A stretch of 64,000 nucleotides of DNA, from assembly GCA_009693235.1 (NCBI GenBank), contig SHXR01000011.1:1-64000 (forward strand). The letters are read 5' to 3'. Below are positions 42,281 to 52,122 of the stretch, piece after piece. A program made the position numbers and the translations under genes. Source of the DNA: Betaproteobacteria bacterium. Its GTDB lineage: Bacteria > Pseudomonadota > Gammaproteobacteria > Burkholderiales > SG8-39. The notes under the pieces were generated by a model, which was not told the origin of the DNA, ran no database searches, and was given only the letters and a program-made list of their open reading frames with translations. How positions within the stretch are numbered: position 1 is the stretch's first letter; each line of letters opens with the position of its first letter.

Positions 42281-43086
42281 ACGGCACGATCGAAGCGGGC
42301 GAACGCTATATCGTTCCCGCCCTCGAACGAGGCCTCAAGCTGCTCACCCTCTTTGATCGTCAGCGGACCGAAATATCGGCGCCCGATGCAGCACGCATGC
42401 TGGCATTGCCGCGATCAACTACGTTTCGCCTGATCCGCACGCTCGAACACTTCGGATTGCTGGAACGCACCGGCAATGCCTATCGTCTTGGCCCTGGCAT
42501 GTTGCGCTTCGGCTTCGAGTATGTCGCGGCGCTGCCCTTCACCGACATCGCCAAGCCGATCGTTGAATCCTTTCGCAACGCCACCGGCTACGCCGCGCAG
42601 CTCGCCATTCAGGATGGCCGTGAGGTCGTCTTCATCGTGCGCGCCGTCGCCGCCTCGGCGTTTGCCAGCAATGTCACCGTCGGCACACGCATGCCCGCCC
42701 ATGCCACCGCCCTTGGCCGCGTGTTTCTCGCCGCCATGAGTGGGCCGGATTTGCAGGCACTTTATCGCGACGAGAAGCTGCGCGACGTCAAACTGCCGGT
42801 CTACTCGCCGCAGACGCCCCGCACTTTCGCCGAGCTGGTGCGCCTGTTGCGCGACGATCATGCACGGGGCTACGCGATCAGCGAGTCGTTCTTCGAGGCG
42901 GGCATCTCCGCCATTGCCGCGCCGGTGCGTGACGGCAGCGGGCGCGTGGTGGCGGCGCTCAGCGTCACGATTCCAAAGCCCGCGTTGCCGCCGCGCAGCA
43001 CGCGGGAAGAAATTCTGCGACATCTACTGGCCGCGGCCGCGAACCTCTCCCATCACCTCAACTACCGTCCCGCTGCGGCGGCTTGA
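42277..43086 (+). CDS. IclR-family transcriptional regulator
   Basis: A 269-residue regulator. The N-terminal winged helix-turn-helix (about residues 12-75) contains LERGLKLLTLFDRQRTEIS and LPRSTTFRLIRTLEHFGLLE. The C-terminal IclR effector domain (about residues 90-260) binds the inducer, probably a pathway metabolite. It starts at GTG 42277, overlapping the hydrolase stop. As the only regulator inside the cluster it likely controls the operon and the divergent tautomerase. Confidence 0.9.
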   Translation: MNGTIEAGERYIVPALERGLKLLTLFDRQRTEISAPDAARMLALPRSTTFRLIRTLEHFGLLERTGNAYRLGPGMLRFGFEYVAALPFTDIAKPIVESFRNATGYAAQLAIQDGREVVFIVRAVAASAFASNVTVGTRMPAHATALGRVFLAAMSGPDLQALYRDEKLRDVKLPVYSPQTPRTFAELVRLLRDDHARGYAISESFFEAGISAIAAPVRDGSGRVVAALSVTIPKPALPPRSTREEILRHLLAAAANLSHHLNYRPAAAA

Positions 43087-43098
43087 TCGAGTCCATCC

Positions 43099-44768
43099 AT
43101 GAGCAGAACGGTAACGGTAGGTGAACTCGTCATCGCGTTTCTGGAGCAATGCGGCGTCGATTTGGCGTTTGGCGTGATCTCCATTCACAATATGCCGATG
43201 CTCGATGCCATTGGACGGCGCAAGGCCCTGCGTCGTACTGATCGCGTCACACCCCTCAACTTCATCCCCGCACGCAGTGAACAGGGCGCGGTCAACATGG
43301 CCGACGGCTACGCGCGGGTGCGGGGTGCCCTCGGCGTCGCCATTTCAAGTACCGGCACGGCCGCGGGCAACACCTGCGGCGCCCTGGTCGAAGCGCTAAC
43401 GGCGGGGAGCCCGGTGCTGCATCTCACCGGACAAATCGATTCGCCATACCTCGATCGCGGCTTGGGCTTCATTCATGAGGCGCGCGATCAGTTGGCGATG
43501 CTGCGGGCCGTGTCCAAGCAGGCCTATCGGATTACCGATGCTGCAACGGCGCTCGCCACCCTGCGAGAAGCGGTGCGCACCGCCCTGACGGCGCCGACCG
43601 GTCCGGTGAGCGTCGAGATCCCGATCGATGTGCAAACAAGCGCAGTGGAACTGCCGGACGATCTGACACCCTATTCCATTCAAAACCGCGCGCCCGATCG
43701 TGACGCAATCGATGCATTGGCCGAGCGCTTGAGCAAAGCACGGCGTCCCCTGCTATGGCTGGGCGGTGGTGCGCGTCCTGCAGCCGAATCAGCCGTGCGC
43801 CTAGTGGGCCTTGGCATGGGGGCGGTCACCAGCGTGCAGGGCCGCGGCATCATTCCTGAAACGGATCCCCGCTCCTTGGCCGCCTATCATCTGCATGCCC
43901 CGGTTGAAGCGTTTTATCGAAGCTGCGACGCCATGCTCGTCGTGGGCTCGCGCTTGCGAAGCAACGAAACGCTCAAGTATCAACTCGCCTTGCCAAAGCC
44001 CCTCTATCGCATCGATATCGATGCCAGTAAAGCATCGCATCCCTATGCTGCGGAGTTATTCATCGAAGGCGATGCCGCCGAAGCTCTCGCTCTACTTGCC
44101 GATCGGCTGCAGGGCAAAATCAAGATCGATCCGACCTTTCATGCCGATTTGAAGCAGGCACGGGCGGCAGCGGAAGCATTGGTGCGCAAGGGACTTGGCC
44201 CCTATGCATCGATGGTCGATGGCCTGCAAGCGGCGGTGGGCGCGAGTTTTCTCTGGGTGCGCGACATTACGATATCGAACAGCACCTGGGGCAACCGGGC
44301 GCTACGACTGACCCGTCCCTACGATGGCGTCCATGCGACGGGCGGCGGCATCGGTCAAGGACTGCAAATGGCCATCGGCGCCGCACTGGCCGGCACCGGC
44401 AAGAAGACCTTCTGCCTCACCGGCGATGGCGGCCTCGTGGTCAACATCGGCGAACTCGCCACGCTAGTGGAACAAGAAGCCGATGTGGTGCTGATGGTCA
44501 TGAATGATCGTGGCTACGGCGTCATTAAAAATATTCAGGATGCGCATTACGGTGGACGCCGTTACTTCGCCGATTTACATACGCCCGACTTTGCCTTGGT
44601 CGCCCGCTCGGTCGGACTTGCCTACATGAATATCCGCTCGGCATTGCAGTTCGCGCCGGTCATTACCGAAGCGGCCCAAATGCAAGGACCCATCATGGTC
44701 GAAGTCGATATGGCGGCGATCGGACCCTTCACCACCGCGTTCGCCGGCCCCCCCCCGCCCGCCACTAG
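43099..44768 (+). CDS. ThDP-dependent enzyme, acetolactate synthase / benzoylformate decarboxylase superfamily (C-run frameshift at its end)
   Basis: About 556 residues in three domains. ARSEQGAVNMADGYARVRG carries the catalytic glutamate in the Pyr domain, and LTGDGGLVVNIGELATL the ThDP/Mg binding motif. It would decarboxylate a 2-oxo acid or join two oxo compounds; the exact reaction is unknown. As assembled, a run of nine C at 44748-44756 makes the frame run on into the next gene to 44955. One more C gives FAGPPPARH and a TAG at 44766, with AGGAG for the next gene right after. I use that stop. The alternative is a real 618-residue product. Confidence 0.8.
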
Positions 44769-44788
44769 CACGCAACAGGAGACACGGC

Positions 44789-45583
44789 ATGAATGTATTG
44801 ATGATCGGTGGCGGCGCGATCGGCCGCGAAGTGTTGAAGCATGTGCGGGACGACCCGACCATCCGGATCACGCACATCCTCGAACTGCCCGCGTATCGCG
44901 ATCCGTTGCAGTCCGCCCTGGGCAAGGGCATTCGAGCGATCACCAGTCTCGATGAAATGGATGTCGCACCCGACTACGTCTTGGAGTGCGCAGGACATGC
45001 CGCAGTGAAAGCACATGTTCCCATCTTGTTGCGCCGCGGGCTCGGTGTGGCACTCGTCTCCGTTGGCTGCCTGTCCGAGCCCGGACTGCCGGAACTACTC
45101 GAACAGGCGGCACGTGACGGTAAAGCGCAGTTGACGTTGATATCCGGAGCCATCGCCGGGATCGATGCGATTGCGTCCGCCCGGGTCGGCGGCCTCGATG
45201 AAGTGATTTACACCGGCCGAAAGCCCCCTGGCGGATGGTTAGGATCGCCCGCTGAACAGGTCTGCGACCTCGCGAGGCTCACCAAGCCAACCGTGATATT
45301 CGAAGGCAGCGCGGGTGACGCGGCGCGCCTCTATCCCAAGAATGCCAATGTGGCCGCAACGGTCTCGCTGGCTGGCATCGGCCTGGATCGTACGCGCGCC
45401 ACGCTCATCGCCGATCCCGGGACGACGAAAAACATTCACCATGTTCGCGTGACCGGCGCATTCGGTGAATTGGAAATTACGATCTCCGGTCGACCGCTCG
45501 CCGACAATCCAAAGACTTCCGCGCTGGCTGCATTCAGCGCGGTGCGAGCCCTGCGCAATCGCGTGGCAAGCGTAGTGGTATAG
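44789..45583 (+). CDS. Aspartate dehydrogenase-like (NadX family)
   Basis: A 264-residue protein of the L-aspartate dehydrogenase (NadX) family: MIGGGAIGREVLKHVRDD for NAD binding, ECAGHAAVKAHVPILL, SGAIAGIDAIASARVGGLDE and YPKNANVAATVSLAG with typical conserved residues. NadX makes iminoaspartate for NAD synthesis, but this gene ends a catabolic operon, so an amino-acid or imine step of the pathway is equally possible. ATG 44789 has AGGAG upstream. Confidence 0.8.
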   Translation: MNVLMIGGGAIGREVLKHVRDDPTIRITHILELPAYRDPLQSALGKGIRAITSLDEMDVAPDYVLECAGHAAVKAHVPILLRRGLGVALVSVGCLSEPGLPELLEQAARDGKAQLTLISGAIAGIDAIASARVGGLDEVIYTGRKPPGGWLGSPAEQVCDLARLTKPTVIFEGSAGDAARLYPKNANVAATVSLAGIGLDRTRATLIADPGTTKNIHHVRVTGAFGELEITISGRPLADNPKTSALAAFSAVRALRNRVASVVV

Positions 45584-45605
45584 GAGTTAGTTGAAGAGGC
45601 CCGTC

Positions 45606-45625
45606 ACTCCCGCGCAGGCGGGAGT
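45606..45625. repeat. Short palindromic GC-rich repeat, possible bidirectional terminator
   Basis: ACTCCCGC (45606-45613) pairs with GCGGGAGT (45618-45625) over a four-base loop. The form resembles the widespread intergenic CCCGC/GCGGG palindromes of Betaproteobacteria. It lies between two convergent genes, where it could end both transcripts. Confidence 0.5.
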
Positions 45626-45647
45626 CCAGACCTTAGCGCTTGTGACC

Positions 45648-46082
45648 CTATTTGGTAATCACGATCAAAAGGCTGCAAGACACACGGTCGACCAGTGACG
45701 CACTCACTGAGCCTTTCCACCATCTGGCGGCCCAGCGCGATTCCCGTTTGTGTCCAACGACGATCAGATCGCACGCTAGGTCCTTGGCGGCCCGGCCGAT
45801 TTCCTCGACCGGTTCGCCGACGACCAGATGCGGGATCGAAACAAAACCGCGATCCTTCAGTATGACGATACCGTCATCCAGCACCCCTTGCATACGCTTC
45901 TTCTCGGTTTCGATCAGTTCCTCCGGAACGAAGCCTTCGGTCAGAAACATCGTGGAAGGCATGTTTGCGACCGCCAGCAGATGGGTTTGCGCATGGACAA
46001 ACGATGCAATCTCCGCGCACTCCATCAAGGCTGATCGGCCTTCTATAGTCCCGTCAAACGCCATGAGAATTTTCTTATACAT
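45648..46082 (-). CDS. Universal stress protein, UspA family
   Basis: A 144-residue Usp-domain protein: MYKKILMAFDGTIEGRSALM at the start, LACDLIVVGHKRE at the end of the Rossmann-like fold and a C-terminal SLLIVITK strand. The ATP-binding G-x2-G-x9-GS pattern is only partly kept (VGHKRESRW ... KGSVS), so nucleotide binding is possible but not assured. A stand-alone stress protein. No partner genes adjoin. Confidence 0.88.
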   Translation of the reverse strand: MYKKILMAFDGTIEGRSALMECAEIASFVHAQTHLLAVANMPSTMFLTEGFVPEELIETEKKRMQGVLDDGIVILKDRGFVSIPHLVVGEPVEEIGRAAKDLACDLIVVGHKRESRWAARWWKGSVSASLVDRVSCSLLIVITK

Positions 46083-46368
46083 CAGTTTGCAGCCTCTTTA
46101 ATGTTCCGACTACCGGCGCAATCATGAAACAAGCCTCTTCAAGCCCAGCCGCGGCGTACTGATACTAAAATTATACTCAATCAGAACATCCGTCAAATCG
46201 GTTCGCACCGAACCCACCGGGTCAATGGTGAATGCGATGCAAAAAGCGATCGCCCGAGTGCCGTAGTGCATGCGGTATCATCCTTCGGATGCGCGACATC
46301 ACGCCACCCGCGGATGGACGACGCGCCTTCCCTTCGCCTGATGCATGGGCACGCGCCCGGAGCCGACG

Positions 46369-47559
46369 ATGAACGCACCCGATATGAAAGCGGTCTTCCG
46401 ATGGGAAGACCCGCTCCGGCTGGATGACCAGCTTGCCGAGGAAGAACGGATGGTCCGCGATGCGGCCAGAAAGTATGCCGAAGACAAACTGGCGCCCCGC
46501 GTGCTGTCGATGTTTCGCGAAGGCAACGCCGACGCATCGATCTTTCGCGAGATGGGCAGCCTCGGATTACTTGGGCCCACAATACCAACCGAATACGGTG
46601 GAGCGGGCCTCAATTACGTCAGCTACGGGTTGATTGCCCGCGAGATTGAACGCGTCGACTCCGGCTTTCGCTCGATGATGAGCGTGCAATCATCGCTCGT
46701 CATGGTGCCGATCCATGAATTCGGCACCGAGGCGCAGAAGCGAAAATACCTCCCCAAACTCGCCACCGGCGAATGGATCGGATGCTTTGGCCTCACCGAG
46801 CCCAATCATGGGTCCGATCCGGGCAGCATGCAGACCCGCGCCAAAGCGGTGCCAGGCGGTTACCAGCTTTCCGGCAGCAAAATGTGGATCAGCAATTCTC
46901 CGATCGCCGATGTGTTCTTGGTCTGGGCCAAGACGGACAACGGGAAGATCCGCGGCTTCATCCTGGAGAAGGGTATGCCAGGACTCTCCGCACCGGTGAT
47001 CCATGGCAAGGTGGGCCTGCGCGCATCCATCACCGGCGAAGTTGTCATGGATAACGTGCGGGTATCCGAGGATGCACTGATGCCGAAGGTCGAGGGTTTG
47101 AAGGGACCTTTCACCTGCCTGAATTCGGCCCGGTATGGGATTGCGTGGGGCGCTTTGGGTGCGGCGGAATCATGCTGGTACACCGCGCGCCAATACACCC
47201 TCGATCGCCAGCAGTTCGGACGGCCGCTGGCAGCCAATCAACTGATTCAGAAGAAACTGGCCGACATGCAGACAGAAATCTGCATCGGCCTGCAGGGTTG
47301 CCTGCGCCTTGGTCGCATGAAAGACGAAGGCACCGCGGCGGTAGAAATCACCTCGATCATGAAGCGTAACTCCTGCGGGAAGGCGCTCGACATCGCACGG
47401 ATGGCGCGCGACATGCTAGGCGGCAACGGCATCTCCGATGAATTCGGTGTGGCCAGGCATCTGGTCAATCTGGAAGTCGTCAATACGTATGAAGGCACGC
47501 ACGACATTCACGCCTTGATTTTGGGGCGCGCCCAGACCGGCATCCAAGCGTTCTTCTAA
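46369..47559 (+). CDS. gcdH: Glutaryl-CoA dehydrogenase
   Basis: A 396-residue acyl-CoA dehydrogenase. [20 protein letters not shown] is the GcdH N-terminal signature, [15 protein letters not shown] and [20 protein letters not shown] bind FAD and acyl-CoA, and [20 protein letters not shown] carries the catalytic glutamate. It oxidatively decarboxylates glutaryl-CoA to crotonyl-CoA in lysine, tryptophan and benzoyl-CoA-type catabolism. The electron acceptor is ETF. ATG 46369 was chosen. The tag gene follows by seven bases. Confidence 0.9.
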   Translation: MNAPDMKAVFRWEDPLRLDDQLAEEERMVRDAARKYAEDKLAPRVLSMFREGNADASIFREMGSLGLLGPTIPTEYGGAGLNYVSYGLIAREIERVDSGFRSMMSVQSSLVMVPIHEFGTEAQKRKYLPKLATGEWIGCFGLTEPNHGSDPGSMQTRAKAVPGGYQLSGSKMWISNSPIADVFLVWAKTDNGKIRGFILEKGMPGLSAPVIHGKVGLRASITGEVVMDNVRVSEDALMPKVEGLKGPFTCLNSARYGIAWGALGAAESCWYTARQYTLDRQQFGRPLAANQLIQKKLADMQTEICIGLQGCLRLGRMKDEGTAAVEITSIMKRNSCGKALDIARMARDMLGGNGISDEFGVARHLVNLEVVNTYEGTHDIHALILGRAQTGIQAFF

Positions 47560-47566
47560 ACTTGCC

Positions 47567-48181
47567 ATGGCACGCAAACTTGCCGACGCCGCCGCGCCCG
47601 CACCGCTCGTGAAGCGATGCGGCTGGGCAACGAACGCGCGCGCCCTCGATACCATCTACCACGACAGCGAATGGGGCGTCCCGGTCCATGATGAGCATGC
47701 GCTGTTTGAATTCCTGACGCTGGAAGGGGCCCAGGCGGGTCTCTCATGGAGCACGGTACTAGCCAAGCGTGATCGGTACCGCGAGGTGTTTGCCGGATTC
47801 GACCCAGCGCGGGTCGCGCGCTTTACCGCCCGACAGCAAACGCAGTTGCTGGCCGATGCCGGCATCGTTCGCAACCGCCTGAAAGTTGCTGCCACGATTA
47901 CCAATGCTCAGGCGTTCCTCGCAGTACAGGAATCGTTCGGCAGCTTTGGCACTTACCTGTGGCAATTCGTCGAAGGTGCACCGATCCAGAATCGCTGGCG
48001 GCGCCAAAGCGATGTACCGTCCGAGACATCACTTTCACAAAAGCTCAGCAAAGACCTGAAACAACGGGGATTTCGGTTCGTCGGTTCGACGATTGTGTAT
48101 GCCTATATGCAAGCGGTCGGACTCGTCAACGACCACCTGGTGACCTGCCACCGGCATGCGGCAGTTGCCGGTCTCACCTAG
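47567..48181 (+). CDS. tag: DNA-3-methyladenine glycosylase I
   Basis: A 204-residue base-excision repair enzyme that removes 3-methyladenine. RCGW and NDHLVTCHRH with YHDSEWG supply the Cys/His zinc snap, and LTLEGAQAGLSWSTVL holds the active-site glutamate. QNRWR and VYAYMQAVGLVNDH are further family marks. The start is ATG 47567. It may be co-transcribed with gcdH by chance spacing. A hairpin starts at the stop codon. Confidence 0.93.
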   Translation: MARKLADAAAPAPLVKRCGWATNARALDTIYHDSEWGVPVHDEHALFEFLTLEGAQAGLSWSTVLAKRDRYREVFAGFDPARVARFTARQQTQLLADAGIVRNRLKVAATITNAQAFLAVQESFGSFGTYLWQFVEGAPIQNRWRRQSDVPSETSLSQKLSKDLKQRGFRFVGSTIVYAYMQAVGLVNDHLVTCHRHAAVAGLT

Positions 48182-48203
48182 CGGGTACCGATGCAGTACC
48201 CGC
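48181..48203 (+). terminator. Hairpin after tag
   Basis: GCGGGTAC (48181-48188) pairs with GTACCCGC (48196-48203) over a seven-base loop, beginning at the last base of the stop codon. Only a short ATTT follows, so it is not a strong intrinsic terminator. Confidence 0.45.
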
Positions 48204-48575
48204 GCACCATTTCGCGACACCAGCGCACCAACTGCGCGCGACGTTTTGTCATTCTCAGTGGTGCCCGCCAGCGGTTGGCGGCTATCCCCTAGCGTCCGCC
48301 GTGGGCGCAGAACTTGGTCTCTACTAAGCTTAAATTGCCTTGCCGACGAGGCTGGCATGGATCATGCACTAGCTGGCTAGCAGGTCGCTGCGTCGCGCGT
48401 TCATGGCGAAAGCGCCCTGCCGATAACCGGTTTTGACGATTTGCATTGCCATTCGAGTGCACACTAGAACCCGTAATAGCCGCTCGGTCGAATCATTCCG
48501 AACGAGCCGGTCACGGTACGTATCATCGTCGGATGGGTCGCAGCCTGACCCGACGTAGGCTGAAGGAGTCAGTCA
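48204..48575. other. Intergenic stretch before the YqgE-like gene
   Basis: About 370 bases with no convincing coding frame. GCTCG (48482-48486) and CGAGC (48502-48506) form a weak palindrome near 48480-48510, possibly an operator. The right end holds the AAGGAG ribosome site of the next gene. No clear promoter pair was found. Confidence 0.35.
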
Positions 48576-49220
48576 ATGCTCAAGCAGTGGGTCATCTGCA
48601 TTACCGCGTTACTCCTCCTGCCCATCGGAGGCGCCTTCGCCCAAAGCAAGGATGCGTCATCGGTCGACGAAGAAATAGCCGTCATTCTCGTCGCGGCGCC
48701 CCGCATGGTTGATCTAAGTTTCCGGCAAACCGTGCTCCTCGTTACGCCGACTGAAAACGATCGGCATGTCGGCTTCATCATCAACCGCCCGACCCAACGA
48801 TCACTGTCCAGCCTGTTCCCGCAACACGAGCCGTCGAAGAAAGTGGTCGATCCAGTATTCTTTGGCGGCCCGATGTCGCGAAGCGCGCTGTTCGCCGTCG
48901 TCAAATCACCGACCAGTCCCGGCACCGGGTCGATAAAGCTGATGAAGGACCTGTTCTTCACCATGCGGGTCGATGTGGTCGACAAAGTCATCGAGAACTC
49001 ACCGAACGAGGCACGCTACTACGTAGGCTATGTGGAATGGCGACCGGGCGAGCTGCGCTATGAAATAAATCGCGGCCTGTGGCATGTGATGAATCCCGAC
49101 CGCACCATGATCTTTCGCAAGAACACCGACAATCTCTGGGAAGAGTTGATTCGGCTTTCACGCGCGCTAAGCGCTGATGCCGGCAACGTACTCGGACCCT
49201 CGACCCGCGCGGTCAACTGA
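48576..49220 (+). CDS. YqgE/AlgH family protein with signal peptide
   Basis: A 214-residue protein. FRQTVLLVTPTENDRHVGFI and NRPTQRSLSSL are the DUF179 core, and FFGGPMSRSALFAV and WRPGELRYEINRGLW follow in order. Unlike typical YqgE, it has an N-terminal signal peptide (VICITALLLLPIGGAFAQS), so this member is probably periplasmic. Family function is not established; AlgH was linked to alginate regulation. Start ATG 48576 with AAGGAG. Confidence 0.8.
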   Translation: MLKQWVICITALLLLPIGGAFAQSKDASSVDEEIAVILVAAPRMVDLSFRQTVLLVTPTENDRHVGFIINRPTQRSLSSLFPQHEPSKKVVDPVFFGGPMSRSALFAVVKSPTSPGTGSIKLMKDLFFTMRVDVVDKVIENSPNEARYYVGYVEWRPGELRYEINRGLWHVMNPDRTMIFRKNTDNLWEELIRLSRALSADAGNVLGPSTRAVN

Positions 49221-49300
49221 TTCCCTCGCATCCAAACACCGACGCCCGCGCCAGATCAAAGCAATCGCAGGCGTTGCTGTTTCTAAAGCAGCCCGCGCGG

Positions 49301-51880
49301 TCACACCTTCTCGAACGCAAACTCCCCGCGTTTGGCTCGCACGGCGATACTGTCCTTGGCCGCAAATCGTCCTTCGAGGATTTGACGCGCCAGCGGATTT
49401 TCGATGCGTGACTGAATCGCACGCTTCAACGGACGCGCTCCATACACCGGGTCGAAGCCTTCTCTGGCAAGTTCCGCCAAGGCGTCATCGCCGATCACCA
49501 ACCGCATCTCAAGCTTGGCGAGCCGCCCTTCGAGTTGGCGCAGCTGAATGCGTGCGATCCCTTGAATGTGCGCTTCGTTAAGGGCGTGGAAGACGATGAT
49601 CTCGTCGATCCGATTGACGAATTCCGGCCGGAACTGGGTCTTCACCTCCGCCAAAACCGCCGTCTTGATGAGCGTGGTATCGGAGCCCGCCAGACTTTGA
49701 ATCATCTGCGAACCGAGGTTTGACGTCATCACCACCACCGTGTTGCGAAAGTCCACGGTGCGACCCTGACCATCGGTCAGTCGGCCATCATCCAACACCT
49801 GCAACAACACGTTGAACACGTCCGGATGCGCTTTCTCGATCTCGTCCAGCAGAATCACGGCGTACGGACGACGACGCACCGCCTCGGTGAGATAGCCGCC
49901 TTCCTCATAGCCGACATAGCCGGGTGGCGCGCCGATCAATCGCGCTACCGAATGCCGCTCCATGAGCTCCGACATATCGATCCGGATCATGTGTTCTTCG
50001 GAATCGAAGAGGAAAGTCGCCAGCGCCTTGCAAAGCTCGGTCTTGCCGACCCCGGTGGGACCAAGAAACAGGAACGAGCCATAGGGCCGCTTGGGATCGG
50101 ACAGGCCCGCACGCGATCGACGGATCGCATCGGCCACCAGGCGCACGCCCTCATCTTGACCGACGACCCGCTCATGGAGCTTCGCTTCCATCGACAAGAG
50201 CTTTTCGCGCTCGCCCTGCATCATCTTCGACACCGGAATGCCGGTCGCGCGGGACACCACCTCCGCAATCTCCTCGGCACCGACCTGCGTGCGCAACAGC
50301 TTGTGCCGTGGCGCCGCATCTGCCCCTGTCTCGGCATGCTTCAATTGCGATTCCAATTGCGGCAGACGCCCGTATTGGAGTTCCGCCACCTTGTCCAGCT
50401 TGCCTTCCCGCTGCAAGCGCACGATATCGGCGCGCATGCGATCGATCTCTTCCTTTATATGGGCGGCGCCCTGCACCGACAGCTTTTCCGATTTCCAGAT
50501 TTCCTCGAGATCGGCGTACTCGCGTGATAGCTTGGTGATCTCTTCTTCGATCAGGCCGAAGCGCTTGCGCGATGCCTCGTCGGTTTCCTTCTTGACCGCC
50601 TCACGTTCGATCTTCAACTGAATCAGGCGCCGGTCGAGCTTATCCATGATCTCGGGCTTCGAATCGATTTCCATCTTGATGCGCGAAGCCGCCTCATCGA
50701 TCAGATCGATCGCCTTGTCGGGGAGGAAGTGATCAGTGATGTATCGATTGGACAATTCAGCAGCCGCCACGATAGCCGGGTCGGTAATTTCAACGCCGTG
50801 ATGAACTTCGTACTTTTCCTGCAAGCCGCGCAAGATGGCGATCGTGGCCTCCACAGATGGCTCGCCCACCAGCACCTTTTGAAAGCGCCGTTCGAGCGCC
50901 GCGTCCTTTTCAATATATTTGCGGTACTCATCGAGCGTGGTGGCCCCGACGCAATGGAGCTCACCCCGCGCGAGAGCGGGCTTCAGCATATTGCCGGCGT
51001 CGATGGCGCCTTCGGCTTTGCCGGCACCGACCATCGTATGCAACTCATCGATGAACACGATCGTCTGACCGGCGTCCTGCGAAATTTCCTTGAGGACCGA
51101 TTTCAGCCGTTCTTCGAACTCACCGCGATACTTGGCACCGGCCAGCAATGAGGCCATGTCGAGCGACAACACGCGTTTGTTCTTGAGGGTGTCTGGAACC
51201 TCGCCGTTGATGATGCGCTGAGCAAGGCCCTCGACGATGGCCGTCTTGCCAACGCCTGGCTCGCCGATCAGCACCGGATTGTTCTTGGTGCGCCGCTGCA
51301 GGATCTGAATGACCCGCCTGATCTCATCATCCCGGCCAATGACCGGATCGAGTTTGCCCATACGGGCCCGGTCGGTGAGATCGAGGGCGTACTTCTTCAG
51401 CGCCTCGCGTTGCCCTTCGGCCTCGGCGGAATCGACGGACGCGCCGCCCCGTACCGAATCAATCGCCGCTTCCAGCGCCTTCCGCGTCGCGCCCACTTCA
51501 CGCAGCAAACGACCGGCCTCACCCTTGTCATCGGTGGCGACCAGCAAGAAAAGTTCGGAGGCAATGAATTGATCACCGCGCTTCTGCGCCTCGCGATCGG
51601 CAAGGTTCAACATGCCGGACAGCTCACGCGACACCGGCGTTTCCCCGCCATGGCCGCTCACCTTCGGCAGGCGCCCAACCGCTTTGGTAAGGGTATCCCG
51701 CAAGCGGGTGATGTTGATGCCGGCGCGCTCCAGCAACGAGCGGCTCGCCGCGTCGTCGGCGGCGAGCAACGCTGCCAGCACATGGATCGGCTCGACAAAT
51801 GGATTGTCCGCACCGACCGCCATGCTTTGGGCATCCGACAATGCCTGCTGGAACTTCGTCGTCAATTTATCAATGCGCAT
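49301..51880 (-). CDS. clpB: Chaperone ClpB (disaggregase)
   Basis: An 859-residue Hsp100 AAA+ protein. Clp N-domain repeats, NBD1 with GEPGVGKT (Walker A) and VFIDELHTM (Walker B), the middle coiled-coil domain (about residues 410-530), and NBD2 with [14 protein letters not shown] and [14 protein letters not shown]. It rescues aggregated proteins with DnaK/DnaJ/GrpE in an ATP-dependent way. Full family length. A strong sigma-32-type promoter lies just upstream (51946-51973), fitting heat-shock control. Confidence 0.97.
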   Translation of the reverse strand: MRIDKLTTKFQQALSDAQSMAVGADNPFVEPIHVLAALLAADDAASRSLLERAGINITRLRDTLTKAVGRLPKVSGHGGETPVSRELSGMLNLADREAQKRGDQFIASELFLLVATDDKGEAGRLLREVGATRKALEAAIDSVRGGASVDSAEAEGQREALKKYALDLTDRARMGKLDPVIGRDDEIRRVIQILQRRTKNNPVLIGEPGVGKTAIVEGLAQRIINGEVPDTLKNKRVLSLDMASLLAGAKYRGEFEERLKSVLKEISQDAGQTIVFIDELHTMVGAGKAEGAIDAGNMLKPALARGELHCVGATTLDEYRKYIEKDAALERRFQKVLVGEPSVEATIAILRGLQEKYEVHHGVEITDPAIVAAAELSNRYITDHFLPDKAIDLIDEAASRIKMEIDSKPEIMDKLDRRLIQLKIEREAVKKETDEASRKRFGLIEEEITKLSREYADLEEIWKSEKLSVQGAAHIKEEIDRMRADIVRLQREGKLDKVAELQYGRLPQLESQLKHAETGADAAPRHKLLRTQVGAEEIAEVVSRATGIPVSKMMQGEREKLLSMEAKLHERVVGQDEGVRLVADAIRRSRAGLSDPKRPYGSFLFLGPTGVGKTELCKALATFLFDSEEHMIRIDMSELMERHSVARLIGAPPGYVGYEEGGYLTEAVRRRPYAVILLDEIEKAHPDVFNVLLQVLDDGRLTDGQGRTVDFRNTVVVMTSNLGSQMIQSLAGSDTTLIKTAVLAEVKTQFRPEFVNRIDEIIVFHALNEAHIQGIARIQLRQLEGRLAKLEMRLVIGDDALAELAREGFDPVYGARPLKRAIQSRIENPLARQILEGRFAAKDSIAVRAKRGEFAFEKV

Positions 51881-51945
51881 TGTTCAAGTCCGTTGGATTT
51901 GCAAACATGGCCGGAACTGCGACCCGCTAATCTGCCTGGAAGCTT

Positions 51946-51973
51946 AGATGCGGCCACCTGGGGCGAATTCAAG
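51946..51973 (-). promoter_or_regulatory. Sigma-32 heat-shock promoter of clpB
   Basis: On the minus strand CTTGAA (51973-51968) is the -35 and CCGCATCT (51953-51946) the -10, with a 14-base spacer. The E. coli sigma-32 consensus is CTTGAAA and CCCCATNT with 11-16 bases between, so both elements match with one difference. Transcription would start near 51938, giving a leader of about 58 bases to the clpB ATG at 51880. Confidence 0.65.
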
Positions 51974-52122
51974 GGTTGGCAAGCCCCACGCATTGAAGGA
52001 TGAACCAGGCACGCTCGACCGGGTTGATTAAACGCACTGGCAACACCATTACGCTGCACAAATACGCATTGATAGCCCCAACCCGTCGGGTAAACTCTGC
52101 GCTCGCTCGCGGCCCTCCCCCC

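Noticed and set aside
44769-44955. C-terminal extension of the ThDP enzyme into the NadX-like gene
   Set aside because: It is low-complexity, overlaps a gene with its own ribosome site, and disappears if the nine-C run has one more base.
45606-45625. CRISPR repeat
   Set aside because: A single palindrome with no regularly spaced copies and no cas genes.
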